Below, piece after piece: positions 37,066 to 47,699 of a DNA stretch of 64,000 nt; within the stretch, counting starts at the first letter, position 1, and the number at the start of each line of letters is the position of its first letter. This DNA is from Climacium dendroides (Eukaryota > Streptophyta > Bryopsida > Hypnales > Climaciaceae). Made by a program: the position numbers and the translations under genes. The notes beneath the pieces are model-generated. The model made no database searches. It saw only the letters and a list, made by a program, of their open reading frames with translations, and was not told the DNA's origin. The stretch covers positions 6,448,001-6,512,000 of the forward strand of contig OX467082.1 in the NCBI GenBank assembly GCA_950106755.1, given 5' to 3'.

Positions 37066-38160
37066 CTGTTCAAATGCTTCTGCGTACAGGTGGAAGAGCA
37101 ATGGGAGCGCTGAATATGCCTGCACACCCACACGATGGTGCCTCTCATGGGGTGCACTATCAGTTCTCAGAAAGAAACGTTTGCTCCCGCTGGTGACTGC
37201 CGCAACTAAGGCTCCTCCTGCAGTCCCATATATCCCTAGGTCTTTAACAACTAGGAACTACCCCTTTGCTATTCATGCAAAGGGAATCTCACCCGTGAAT
37301 TCAGATGTTCTGAATCGTAGAAAATAATCATGGTCTGCCGTATACACATGCTGAAACATAGTGATACAAGGAGGGAGATTACAAGTTTACCGACCTCATA
37401 AATTGTCATATTCGTTGAAATGGTGACAATTTCAAGCAATTGGCAACTTTCCAGAACCCCGTTTAGAACCTCAGATCTACACGTACCCTAGTTTTTCGAG
37501 CTTATGCACTTGAAAGTCCACAATTTTGGTGCTCTAAAAGAAGCCAGTTTAACGAATATGACCATAGAATGGGGGATAACATTATAACTCTTAGAATTTG
37601 ATGGCGTAGAGAACATTGAAGGTAGTGTGATCACTCACTGTGAGTCTCGCGCTTCAGCACTGGGAGGCAGTAATTGTGGGGTTGAAGTCCTCCTTGAAAT
37701 AGTGCATTTCTATTCAGCAAAAGATGTTGTGGTGTGACTGTTGCTGCAACCATGCTTGGCACAAGAATAACACGTGCCAAATTTTCAAAAGTGGTGACAA
37801 CAAGTTCTTTTCCAGGAGCTTAATAACTTACTAACGATGGGATTGATCAACGCCATTGGAAACCTTCCCTACTTCACAAAATCGTGCACGATATGCACGA
37901 TAAAAGCTATAACCAATAGAAGCTAGCTGTTCTCTTTCAAGAATCTGGAGTAATGGTGCATGATTTCCCTGCGACAGTGTTGGAAAGGTACCATCAGTAT
38001 TAGACGCAACAAACGCAACTGCATCTTCAGTTGTGATGTGTTCCATTACAATCTTCAATTTCGGAAGTTTCTGTCTGAGGGGGATGAGAGTACAGTCTCG
38101 ATGAACACTTTCTCTCGGTCAAAAGATGTCCACCGTTTGATCTGCGACTTCTCCATGAAC
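37066..38160 (-). pseudogene. Dihydroorotase (PYR4/pyrC-type) pseudogene, fragment with frameshifts
   Basis: Two blocks on the minus strand match the plant enzyme that closes carbamoyl-aspartate to dihydroorotate in pyrimidine synthesis. Block 38160-37873 reads VHGEVADQTVDIF, then after one extra T in a new frame DREKVFIETVL, then in a third frame LRQKLPKLKIVMEHITTEDA, and then decays. Block 37235-37066 reads ALVAAVTSGSKRFFLRTDSA and PHER, then shifts frame to CGCAGIFSAPIAL and shifts back to LYAEAFEQ. Zinc-site HGE and catalytic TDSAPH remain, but the usual GTDSAPH has Arg for Gly. Old splice borders survive: GTAG before VHGEV, and donors after RFCE and FEQ. The N-terminal third and the C-terminus were not found. 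The shifts exclude a functional enzyme, unless there is sequencing error. The match to the family comes from memory of its conserved blocks. Confidence 0.82.
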
Positions 38161-38165
38161 CTACA

Positions 38166-39320
38166 GCATTACACCCATTCATCAACTTATTAACTTACTA
38201 GCAAAGTATGAAACAAAAGCCCTTGGGGTGCAACGTCAAACTGCAATAACTCTATTAATCTACTGGATTTGGCGAATGAGCTTCATCATTTTCAAAAGAC
38301 TAATGAAAACATGGCGATGGCTGCTGAATTGGTTTTAATGCCTGTCGTGGTGCGCTCGAGGACCGTTGTAACGATCGAAACAAGAGTGAGGGTGAACCTT
38401 AATCTCCCAAACCCTAACCTTAAGTTTTTGGGTTATTTGTTTAATTGATACACACTACACCCAAAATAAAAAGTAAAAGTAGTTTTTAATTTTTATTAAA
38501 CAAAAAATAACTCAAAAATGTACAAATGGCACCGCGTCCAACTAAAGCTTTTTTGTGACTAAGTCAAAGCCACCAAAGCTTAACAGACAGACAAAGCTGA
38601 GCTGCATTCCACAGCCGACCTCTTGAATCGCTCCGAAAGCATGCACATCTACTGCAGAAGACGCTGCATTCGATCGATTTAGGGTTAGAAAGATAACGCG
38701 AATTCAGAATCTTTGGGGAGGTCAATGTCGCTTTGTGGGGTCTTCATTGTGTGTGTGCGAGCTCTTTGTCAGCCTTCAGTTTCACTGTGGGCAGCTTAGC
38801 AACCGTCTAAGCTTAATTTACTAGAGATGATGTCGTGATTTATGCTCCCCAATTTGAAGGAACATGACTGCATTGGGTACACTTCCTTTCGTAGAAATAC
38901 TAGCCACGTGCCCTCTTCGTTGAATTTTGGTACAGAGTTGGCCAGGTTTGTCAAATTGTGACCTGTCTTGTAGGTTACGGAGTACTACACATTCGTGAAA
39001 AAAAAATATTTCAGAAAAGCAGAAAGCAATAACTTATGTAGTTCTCGCCATTGAGGCCCTTTTCCGCCGAAAGTCGTCTGTTCTCCCTGATGCCGTGTTA
39101 ACAGCGATCTGCAACCTGGATACGCAACCGACTGCTAACTGAGTCTAATAACAGTCCTCTTTGTTAGACTAAGGGACGTGGCTTGCTTCTTCCGAAATCC
39201 ACAGCGATTAAGTGTCGGTGGTACAGAAGAAATGTAATTGAGGGTACTAAGTTGAGAGTACTAAGTTGCGAGAATCCTATGGAGCACATGAGAGGGTTGT
39301 GACGTGAATGCGAAGTGGAG
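38166..39320 (+). promoter_or_regulatory. Spacer and probable promoter/leader of ICME
   Basis: AAACCCTAA lies at 38409-38417 and TTAGGGTTA at 38679-38687, in a stretch of rising G+C upstream of the ICME start. No ORF of interest is present. The N-terminal exons expected for the neighbouring dihydroorotase relic were not recognised here. The position of the transcription start is unknown. Confidence 0.4.
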
Positions 39321-42300
39321 ATGCTTGCTGGTTCCGAAATTCACAACGATAAAGTGTCGGCAGTATCACCACTAGAAAAAATGGAAGCTAGCAATGGGGT
39401 TCATCCCGGAAACGGTCCTTTCGCATACTCACCACTGCCCCGTGATGTGAGTGTTGAGATTGACGAAGTTGCAGAGCACGTCGTGAATGTTGACGACCTC
39501 CTTCGAAGTCGCCAATTTGCTTCGGAGGTATACGTGTGGACAATTTCCAGGGAGCCCTTCCTTGCACATTTCTAGGTTTTAGATTAGGTTTCAGGTTTTA
39601 GGTTTTAGTTTTAGTGCGGTTTCAGATCAAGGAATTTTGAAGATTGGATCCTCATGTTTTTGTGTATTGAATGTTGACTTGGAGCAGAATTTGGAGGCCG
39701 GAGAGGAGAATAGGCAAAGACAATTCTCTGATCCTTCTCTGGAACGACAAACTTCCCTGCGGCAGGTCTTGACTGGCGAAGTGCAACATGTAGCTTCTGA
39801 AACTTATTTGATTACGAGACTCGCATTCACTCTTCTGAAGTATCTCGGGTAGGTTATCGTTTGTCTTTTGTTCTCCATTGTATTCAGGGTCTAAAATCTC
39901 TTGTACCCTCTCTAATGCAAACTATTCTCTCATTCCTGTCTTGTTAGGACAGGCTTATGTGAGAATTGTGCTTTACTGAAATGTATGTTTTTTAGATACG
40001 AATGCAGTATGGTATTCCTGCTTGATTAACACCCTGTGGCGTCTTGCTTCTCCTTGCCATCAATTTCAATTTATTCTGTTTCTGTTATTGGCAGAATTGG
40101 GATCCGTTGGCTTTTCCAGTTGATACGACTCGGTCTTTATGCCCTGTTTCTGATGCCTGGCTTCATCCAGGGTACATGTTCTACCCACTTCTTCTTAGAT
40201 CGCATGCTACTTATGATAAGGCTCCTATGGACTGAAATTGATTGTGATGTCATGGGTGGTGTAATAGGTCCTAGTGTGAATCTGGGTAAGAAACATCTCC
40301 ATTTAACCATCAATCTCGTTTAACCGATAGCTTCGTCGAATTTGCAATGCGAGTCTAGTAATGCCTAATCCCATTTTTTTTTAATGCACTTTGCAGTGGG
40401 TTATTATTACTTTTTTTCGAAGAATATTCAGCGCAGCCTGGTGTATGGGGAACATCCGCGCAACAGGTAATTGAAGGCAATTCAAATATGCGTACTGTTT
40501 AGTTACTTGAGATTTGAAAACTGCCAATTCGGGCCAAGTCCTGTCACTTTTTTGAACTGCAATTTCAAGATGAGTATCTGCTTATCCGTGTCGATGATGG
40601 ACAGATTTGACTTATATCTACCGACGGGGCGCCAACCGAGACCTGCAGTGATCTTTATCACGGGAGGCGCTTGGGTTATTGGGTACGACCACTTCTCTAA
40701 AGCCCTTCTATATCAACCAAGCAGCAGTATTAGCTTACTGGAGTCAGTTACTAAATGGCAACACTGCTCAACTGTTAGTTGGTTCCAACTCCCGCAAACC
40801 GAGTTGAATGAATTTACAGTCATTTTCACTAGTTACTTTAAGTCCATGATTTTGGACAAGTGAACTATCTGTTGTCATACGTATGGTTTAAAGTGCTGAT
40901 TCCGCCTCTATTAACCAGTTAGCAAAACTTAGGTAACGTAAGAAGCCTAATTCCCCATTAATTAACAAGTACAGACAGTCAATAGTTTAGTCAACTTCCA
41001 GTTAGCTATTTGGTGTCACTTGGTTGGTTCAGGCGGGGTCCAAGATATATAACTGCTTCTCAAAGCATTCCCTTTTGGATTGTTTTGGCTCGTCTGCTTG
41101 GAAAATACTAAGGGACACTTTGAGTTGGTTTCCCTAGGTACAAGGCGTGGGGTGCGTTACTAGCAAGACAGTTGGTTGAACGGAACATCATTGTGGCCTG
41201 TATTGATTACAGGTGAATTTTTCTTGTCCTTGCTAGAAAACTTGGTCCATTGAGGTATTCGTCTGACTTTGGAAGAACGCAGCTCTTGGTCGGTTATCGC
41301 ACCTCGAGGAGACTCTCATTCATACGTCTGGCCAATGACCGTTTATAGTGCACTTGACAACTGAAAATTGCACATTAAACATAAATTTTTGTCAAGCTTT
41401 TTTTGCACAAAAAGAATCTTCAAAGATATTCGGAAAGGGGGTCGGACAGTCGCCTAATTCTTTAATTATCATGTTAGAAACACAATGGATGTAGTCTTGA
41501 AGGTTGTATAGGTGACAGGATAATAAGGCAGAAAATAGTGCTCGTGATTTTCGAAAAATATCACTACCTTAGAGAATCAATTTGCACTGCGATTATTTTC
41601 TGGTTGACAGTTGGTGTTTGAAGGTGTGATTTCGTTCCAAAGCTCATAGAGCAGTGGGTATTTATGCAGGAATTTTCCTCAAGGCAGCATCAGTGACATG
41701 GTATCAGATGTTTCCAGAGGAATTGGTTACGTTTGTCAGAATATCGTAGAATACGGCGGAGACCCAAACATGTAAGTCCTCAATCAAGAAGGTTCAAGGA
41801 TTGGCATCATGTCCAGTAATGCTCGTGAGCCTCCAAGCTCTCGAGCATTATCTAGTCCATAAAGTTACGCATACACACAGTTGCGACGCTCTTAGAGTTT
41901 TTTGGGATGTTTGAGCAGGATATATTTAGTAGGTCAATCTGCTGGTGCACATCTGGGGGCGTGTGCTTTACTAATTCAAGCGCTGGAGCAAGCAAGGGAA
42001 GAAAGTAGTGGAAGTAATTCTGCTGAACTTGCATGGAAGGCATCTCAAATGAAGGCCTATTTGGCTCTTTCAGGCGGGTAAGTTTACATAAACTGGAATT
42101 TTCGATGTCTACTTTGGTCTCTCTGGGATTAAATCCGCTGTCACTAAATCTGAACACGTCTGTCGAAGCTCCATAGTCGAACTCTGACTCTGTCGGAGTT
42201 TCAGCCTATGAAACTACTACTTCAGGGATATTCATCTGTAAGGCTTCCTTTAATGTAATGTGGATTTCGACTTTCACTACTAGAAAACCAACCGAGGTAT

Positions 42301-43505
42301 TCTTGAAAACCCAGCTGCATTAAACCCTGTCAATTGCAACACCAGTTAAATTAGTTTCTAACATAATCCCAGTCAATCGTAACATGTCTTGGCTTTCTAG
42401 ATTACGTATGGGGATTGGATTTCTACTAGTGTTCAGCTGTGTTCAGCTATTGGATTTTGCAAGAAACAAGGATTCCGTTTTGGTGCAGGTACAATTTGAC
42501 GAGTCTTGCGGCGCATTTTCATAAGCGCGGTCTATACAAATCCATGTTTTTTAGGTACGACGTTGCCCTTACGGAGCTTCAATTTCTGGTAGAAAGACTT
42601 GCTTTGATAATGCTTACATGGTTGTTATCAGTTTGCTAATGCAGTTGAGTGCGATCAAAGAAAGGGCAAAATTTCTGGGACAAATAATAATCTCACCTGT
42701 TCTGAAATTGCAGAATCATGGAGGGTGAGGATTCATTGGCAACGTATTCTCCAGAGTGTATTGTTAGAAGTCCAGCATTCAGGGATGCAGTGCCTCTGCT
42801 CCCTCCAATCACTCTATTTCATGGAACTGCTGACTATTCTATTCCTTATGAGGCCAGGTATTGTCTTTGCCCAATCACAGATTTCACGTTTTGGTCAAAG
42901 AACGAGTAACCATGTCTCTTTCCAATCACACTGGCTAACCCGAGTTGGTCACAACCTTGTAACACTGGGGAATTTGCAGTTGTCCTATTCTGCGTTTTTA
43001 ATGAATTTGATCAAATGCGCAATACCTTTTTCTTGTTTCTTGGTAAAAAGGGATATGTTGCGTGCAGTGTTGAGTTTGGCGATACTCTACTTGCAGTAGG
43101 GGCTACAGTTCATACTGTGTTGTACGCAGACAAAACGCACACAGATTTGATCCTGCAGGTATGCGAGTCGTTGCTTACCTCACTTGTTAGGAAGTCGGTA
43201 AATCCCATTTTTGGAGAATATTCTGTAAAACTGTCTCTCTATTACTTATTTTCGTATAATTCCATCTAAATGATTGTTAAAGCAACAATACAACTTCAGG
43301 AGAGAGAGGGAATATCTGTTCTTAGTGGTACATGTGAATACAGGATCCCATGCGAGGAGGGAAGATCGATATGTTATCAGATATATTGGCAGTGGTTCAT
43401 GCTGACGATGAGGAAGAGCGAGCTGAAGATGCAGTAGCCATGATGCGTCCTAGAATGGTGCCGGAATGTCTAATACAGCTTGCACGCTGGGTCAGCCCCT
43501 TCTGA
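39321..43505 (+). CDS. ICME: Isoprenylcysteine alpha-carbonyl methylesterase, complete
   Basis: This membrane alpha/beta hydrolase removes the methyl ester from C-terminal prenylcysteines, and in Arabidopsis affects abscisic acid signalling. Exons: 39321-39527, 39688-39848, 40095-40171, 40397-40466, 40605-40682, 41138-41212, 41670-41771, 41919-42077, 42489-42554, 42714-42857, 43068-43158 and 43344-43505. They give 463 residues, with all junctions GT-AG and in frame. A variable N-terminus of about 90 residues is followed by [19 protein letters not shown], a hydrophobic segment at about 124-153, the oxyanion motif TGGAW (191-195), the nucleophile elbow GQSAG (Ser264), HGTADYSIP (Asp372) and KTHTDL (His404). 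The protein ends RWVSPF, as in the family. The Arabidopsis protein is about 427 residues, and the extra length is N-terminal. Start: first in-frame ATG; an earlier ATG at 39308 runs into a stop after 14 codons. Confidence 0.95.
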
Positions 43506-43521
43506 AGTTGGAAAGAATCGG

Positions 43522-43983
43522 TTTAACCCCTTAAGGACCAGGGGGTCTTTCCAAAATTGTGAAGATGAATTATAAAATGCAACTTAGAAGAATAAGAATT
43601 TAATGACGACTCTAAAACAATAGTTGTAAAAAATGGTTTATAAATCATATCCATACCACTACACTAACCAATATTTTCATTTAAATTTGAAGCCACAAAT
43701 TGGAAACTCCTTCTAAAATCGATTGTAGGTTGAATATTTGTGATTTTTTATTCGATTCATTTTTGAAGGATCATTTTTGAACTGAAAAACTTACTTTTGA
43801 AGGCCAAACCTACTAATACCCCTTGAATTACAGAATCTAAATGTTAAAGAACTAACACAAGATTCTACCAAAAAAATGATGGATGAGAAAACGCATTTTT
43901 TTGTGTGTGCTTGGGGAGTTGGGGTGGGGGTGGGGTTCATTGGTTGTTCGAAATTTGAATGCCTGGGTTCCTAAGGGGTTAAA
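43522..43983. mobile_element. TIR element of the TTAACCCC family next to the ICME stop (462 bp)
   Basis: The left end TTTAACCCCTTAAGGACCAG is matched in reverse at the right end (CCTGGGTTCCTAAGGGGTTAAA region, to 43983), with a few mismatches. It begins 16 bases after the ICME stop codon, so it probably sits in the 3' UTR. The interior is AT-rich and noncoding. Related ends occur at 52015, 57118 and 59713. Confidence 0.7.
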
Positions 43984-44497
43984 ATCTGAGACTCCTACCT
44001 CTTTTAAAAAATGAAGACTCTAAAGCGGCCATTTGAACGTGCCTCAAGGAGATAACCTTGCATACAATTTGCTCCAATAGAGAGGTAAGCACATACAGTA
44101 CCAAATTTCTGTGTCCGTGTAGTTCAGTCGTTATGTCTTGTATGAGTAGTTTTTGCATCTTTTACTGCGGTGTATTGACATCTGGAAAGGAGGGACCTTT
44201 GGTGTGAGAAATACCGAGCATGATGAGACTCAAGAGAGCAGGGTTTACTTGATTTTGTTAGTCCTGTAGATCCAACAAATTAATTTTCTCTTTATGAGCC
44301 CACATTGGATGCCTGTGTTGTAGATTAGTCTTTACTTGTGGGCGAATTATATCCTATTAATACTATGGTCTAGATGCAGATTTAGATTTCAGTCCATTTT
44401 GATTCTTACAACTCATCTTGTGACGTCTGGATGTCTTCAGATCACTCTTGTCCCTTAGGTGAAATATTCTCTCAAAGGCCATTATATCATATCGATG
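43984..44497. other. Spacer including a partial duplicate of the neighbouring ORF's 3' end
   Basis: Bases 44367-44453 are a diverged direct copy of 44502-44588, the end of the ORF that follows, offset by 135 bp (shared words GGTCTAGATG, TCTGGATGTCTTCAGATC). Within the copy the reading frame is no longer meaningful. The remaining sequence shows no gene. Confidence 0.7.
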
Positions 44498-45301
44498 TTA
44501 TGGTCTAGATGTTGATTTAGTTTTGAGTTCACTTTCACTCCTACAACTCGTCCTGTGATGTCTGGATGTCTTCAGATCTCGCTCTTGACGCTTGTCAACG
44601 TAGTGCCGGTGGTTTTCTTTGTGGTGATGGTGGTTCTCTTGATCATGGTGGTGGTGGTGGTGGTGGTTTTCTTTGGATTGCCCCACAAGCTTAATACCGT
44701 TGAATCCTTTGGGAGGAAGGAAGCTGGGGAAGTTGGGAGTACTGTGGGAGTGTTTGTAACGACGGTGATTTGCTGCAGGCTTCTCGGTGGAGGTGTTCAG
44801 GTTATGTTCGAGCAATCGTTTGGAGTGGGAAGACAAGCCTCCGGGACAATTCTCTTCGTTGGTTTTGTTGTTGTTCTTCTCCTTTTGAGCATTGTAAGTG
44901 GCATGACAACTCTTGTTCAGATCCAGAAGCTCAGCCATTTGGCTCTGCTTCTCGAGCCGCTCTTGGCGAACGATGTTGTTCTGAATCTCCTTCATGCGCT
45001 TGATACGCTCTTGAATTTCGTGCCTGAGCTTGTCTTTGGACAAGTGCTCTTGTCGTTCGGCCCGCATGACTTTGAGAACGGTCTCTCGCTCCACCACCTC
45101 GTTGGCCAAAATGTCTAACCACCGCTTCTGCTTGCGCAGCGCTCCTTGCCCCAGTTGGCGTTTCCTGATCAGCTGCACTTCTTCGGTGTCGGCTTGCTCG
45201 TTGTCCCTCCTTCGGTTCGGTTCGGGTATCCCTATGCCTCCGTTGCTCCACTCAAAGATTGTCTGCAACCTTGCCTTTTCACTCTCTCCCAGCACTGGCA
45301 T
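44498..45301 (-). CDS. Uncharacterised single-exon ORF with coiled coil and His-rich tail
   Basis: From the ATG at 45301 the frame gives 267 residues. I do not recognise the family. The N-terminus reads MPVLGESEKARLQTIFEW. Residues about 45-125 are strongly charged and heptad-like (KRQLGQGALRKQKRW, KLRHEIQERIKRMKEI, RQERLEKQSQMAELLDLN), predicting a long helix or coiled coil. The tail is low-complexity: HSKRLLEHN, then His runs (HHHHHHH, HHHH) and a basic Ser/Arg end. The frame is open a further 14 codons upstream (NSEFEGLRRVR) to a TGA, so an upstream spliced exon is possible. The G+C content and long open frame, against flanking AT-rich DNA, argue for a real gene. No intron is needed. Function unknown. 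Confidence 0.55.
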   Translation of the reverse strand: MPVLGESEKARLQTIFEWSNGGIGIPEPNRRRDNEQADTEEVQLIRKRQLGQGALRKQKRWLDILANEVVERETVLKVMRAERQEHLSKDKLRHEIQERIKRMKEIQNNIVRQERLEKQSQMAELLDLNKSCHATYNAQKEKNNNKTNEENCPGGLSSHSKRLLEHNLNTSTEKPAANHRRYKHSHSTPNFPSFLPPKGFNGIKLVGQSKENHHHHHHHDQENHHHHKENHRHYVDKRQERDLKTSRHHRTSCRSESELKTKSTSRP

Positions 45302-47695
45302 TCTCACTCTTCTAAGACCTTCGAATTCACTGTTCGACTCAAATCAATTCGTGGCTACTGCTGCCAACTTTCAAAAATTGGTTTTCGAGGTTAATGTTTC
45401 TACTTGGAATGATTTATGTTTGTTCTCGTTCTCGTGTTTCTGATGCCAACATTTAGAAACTGTTCAGAACTCTTGAATTGGTTTTGGTCTCTTTCCATTT
45501 CCCTGTTTCTGATGCTAACTTTCAGAAAATGTTCTTCGGTCTTTACGACTTGAAAGGATTCATGTTTCTTTCAATCGTAACAAAATGGTTAACCTTCTTG
45601 TATGTGGCCTCGTTGGATGAGGGTCTGCTAACACTAAACTTTTCAGAATGCTCTCATTTTGGAGCTTCCATGGGGCAAGTAGTCATTTCATGTGTCCTTT
45701 GGAGAATGTCCTTCCTATTCATATCTCACTTCTAAGGTACAAAAAATATGATTAAACCATTTGCTTTGGGGCACAGGCCAGCGCAATAATTATTTTTCAG
45801 AAGTTTTTTTATGTAAAACTATTTGGAGTAGCGGTAATTTGAGCTGATTTCTTTTAGACTTAACGGTAATATCCTTGCAGGCAACACTATTTCAGATTTG
45901 TGATTGAATCACAAATAATACTTGTTAACACCTATTTTTGGAAATATTCTTTGTATTTACTGCTATTTTTTCATTGAATAGGGTGCAATGCTTGCACTTT
46001 AATCACTTTAATCACTTTTTACAATAACTGTTGTATGTACTATGACAAAGAATTATGTTTAAACTTTGAAGTGTTGTGGATGAATGCATTTAGAAAAACT
46101 ACACTAATGAAGAATTCACCTAATCATCCACAAATTTGCTGATAGTTATTGATTGACTACCTTGGCAATAGGGTTGGTGATTGGGTCCATAAGAAGGGGA
46201 ATTCATTATTGAAACTGAGGATTTTTGGTGCTTTCAGACACAATTTCTTTTACTACAGAAAGTACCTCAAAATTTGTCATGATCTTTGAGTAACTAAAAG
46301 ATGTAGTTTTTGTGTAAATTTCAAACCAATTGTAGAAAAATTAGTTGAATTAGACTTGTAAATTGAAAGTCAAAATGACATGTTTGAAGTTGTAAAATTC
46401 TTTAGACAATACAAAAGCAATTTGTTCTTGTTTATTTGTAACTCCATAATTTAACATTGAAATGTATAGACAAAAGTACTATTAGAATGTAGATTTTGTA
46501 AGAGATACAAGTGCAATAAAGGATAGGAAAGTAAGCATTAATATATTGTGAGGGATTCAACTTCCAAAATTTGTTGTTCATCATTGATCATTGACCTACA
46601 TGATTATCGAATATGCTTAGAAGGAAGCCTATGAAATTGTCCATAAAATCCCTAAAATTTTTCAATTAGTTGCAAACATGTAGCAAAATGCTAAGATTTG
46701 TGTTTTCAAAACATTTTCTTCACTCTTTATTGCAATCAATTTCTAAATGATTTGAATTTGGAGTCATTGGACAACAATTGAAAGATATTGATTTCTTATA
46801 TTACTTTTTGTTGGACTTTGATTGTTAGGATGTGTATCTTTGAGAGCATGATCTAATGTAGCTAAAATTCATAGTAAATATGGATACAACCATCTATTTT
46901 TTTTAATACTTTTCTATAATTAATTTAAAACATAATATATTGGTATTCAAAAATATGTAGCATTTATAATTATTAAAAGTCGGAAGTGCTATTGAATGGC
47001 CGTTTTATTGAAATATAATAAGATTTTATTTTAAAACTTAAACTTAAAAGAGATGTTTTCTAATACACTTGAACCTATTGCAAAAATGAATTATAAAAAA
47101 AAAATAGTCCTATGTTAATTTGCTTGAAGTCTATTAATTAAACTTCCTAGAACATGTATTTTCAATCATAAAAAAACATTTTGGTGTTTCTTTTGGTGCA
47201 TAACTATCTTAGTAGAGTTGTTTCAAATGAATAAAATTAATATTTTATATTTAACATATTAAAAAAATTAGAAATTTAATATTTTTTATTTCATTTACTT
47301 AGATAACTATTCTATACTTGGCATTCCTACAATACAATTTGTAATACAAAATGCAAGAAATAATACATGTGTTTCTTACATTCATCCTAAAAAAAAGATG
47401 AAATGTCCTACTAATAAAGTAAGAAAAAACAGAATGGATAGAAATTCCATTTTAAAATGGCAATTGAAAATCTATGTCCATTTTTTGGTTGATCTATCCA
47501 TTATAGACTAGTTTATTGGTTTGAACGATATTCAAGTCAATTAAATGCATTTAAGTTTGAAATTTTTCATAGTTTATACGTAAATAAATGTTATGGCAAA
47601 AAAACATTTGAATAATATTTAAATCATCTTTCTTGTAGTATTCTAGGATATAGTAATCTTGGTGATAATTTCAATTGTAATAGCTAAGCTATAAT
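45302..47695. other. Probable upstream leader, then AT-rich spacer
   Basis: Bases 45360-45560 hold three degenerate copies of a module around GTTTCTGATGCCAAC and TTTCAGAAAATGTTC, probably part of the upstream region of the ORF ending at 44498. From about 45.8 kb the DNA is AT-rich, with no coding region recognised. Confidence 0.5.
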
Positions 47696-47699
47696 AAAT

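Noticed and set aside
44555..45118. Plus-strand 187-codon Val-rich ORF
   Set aside because: It is the antisense shadow of the His-rich frame (CAC/CAT read as GTG/ATG); its hydrophobic runs come from that.
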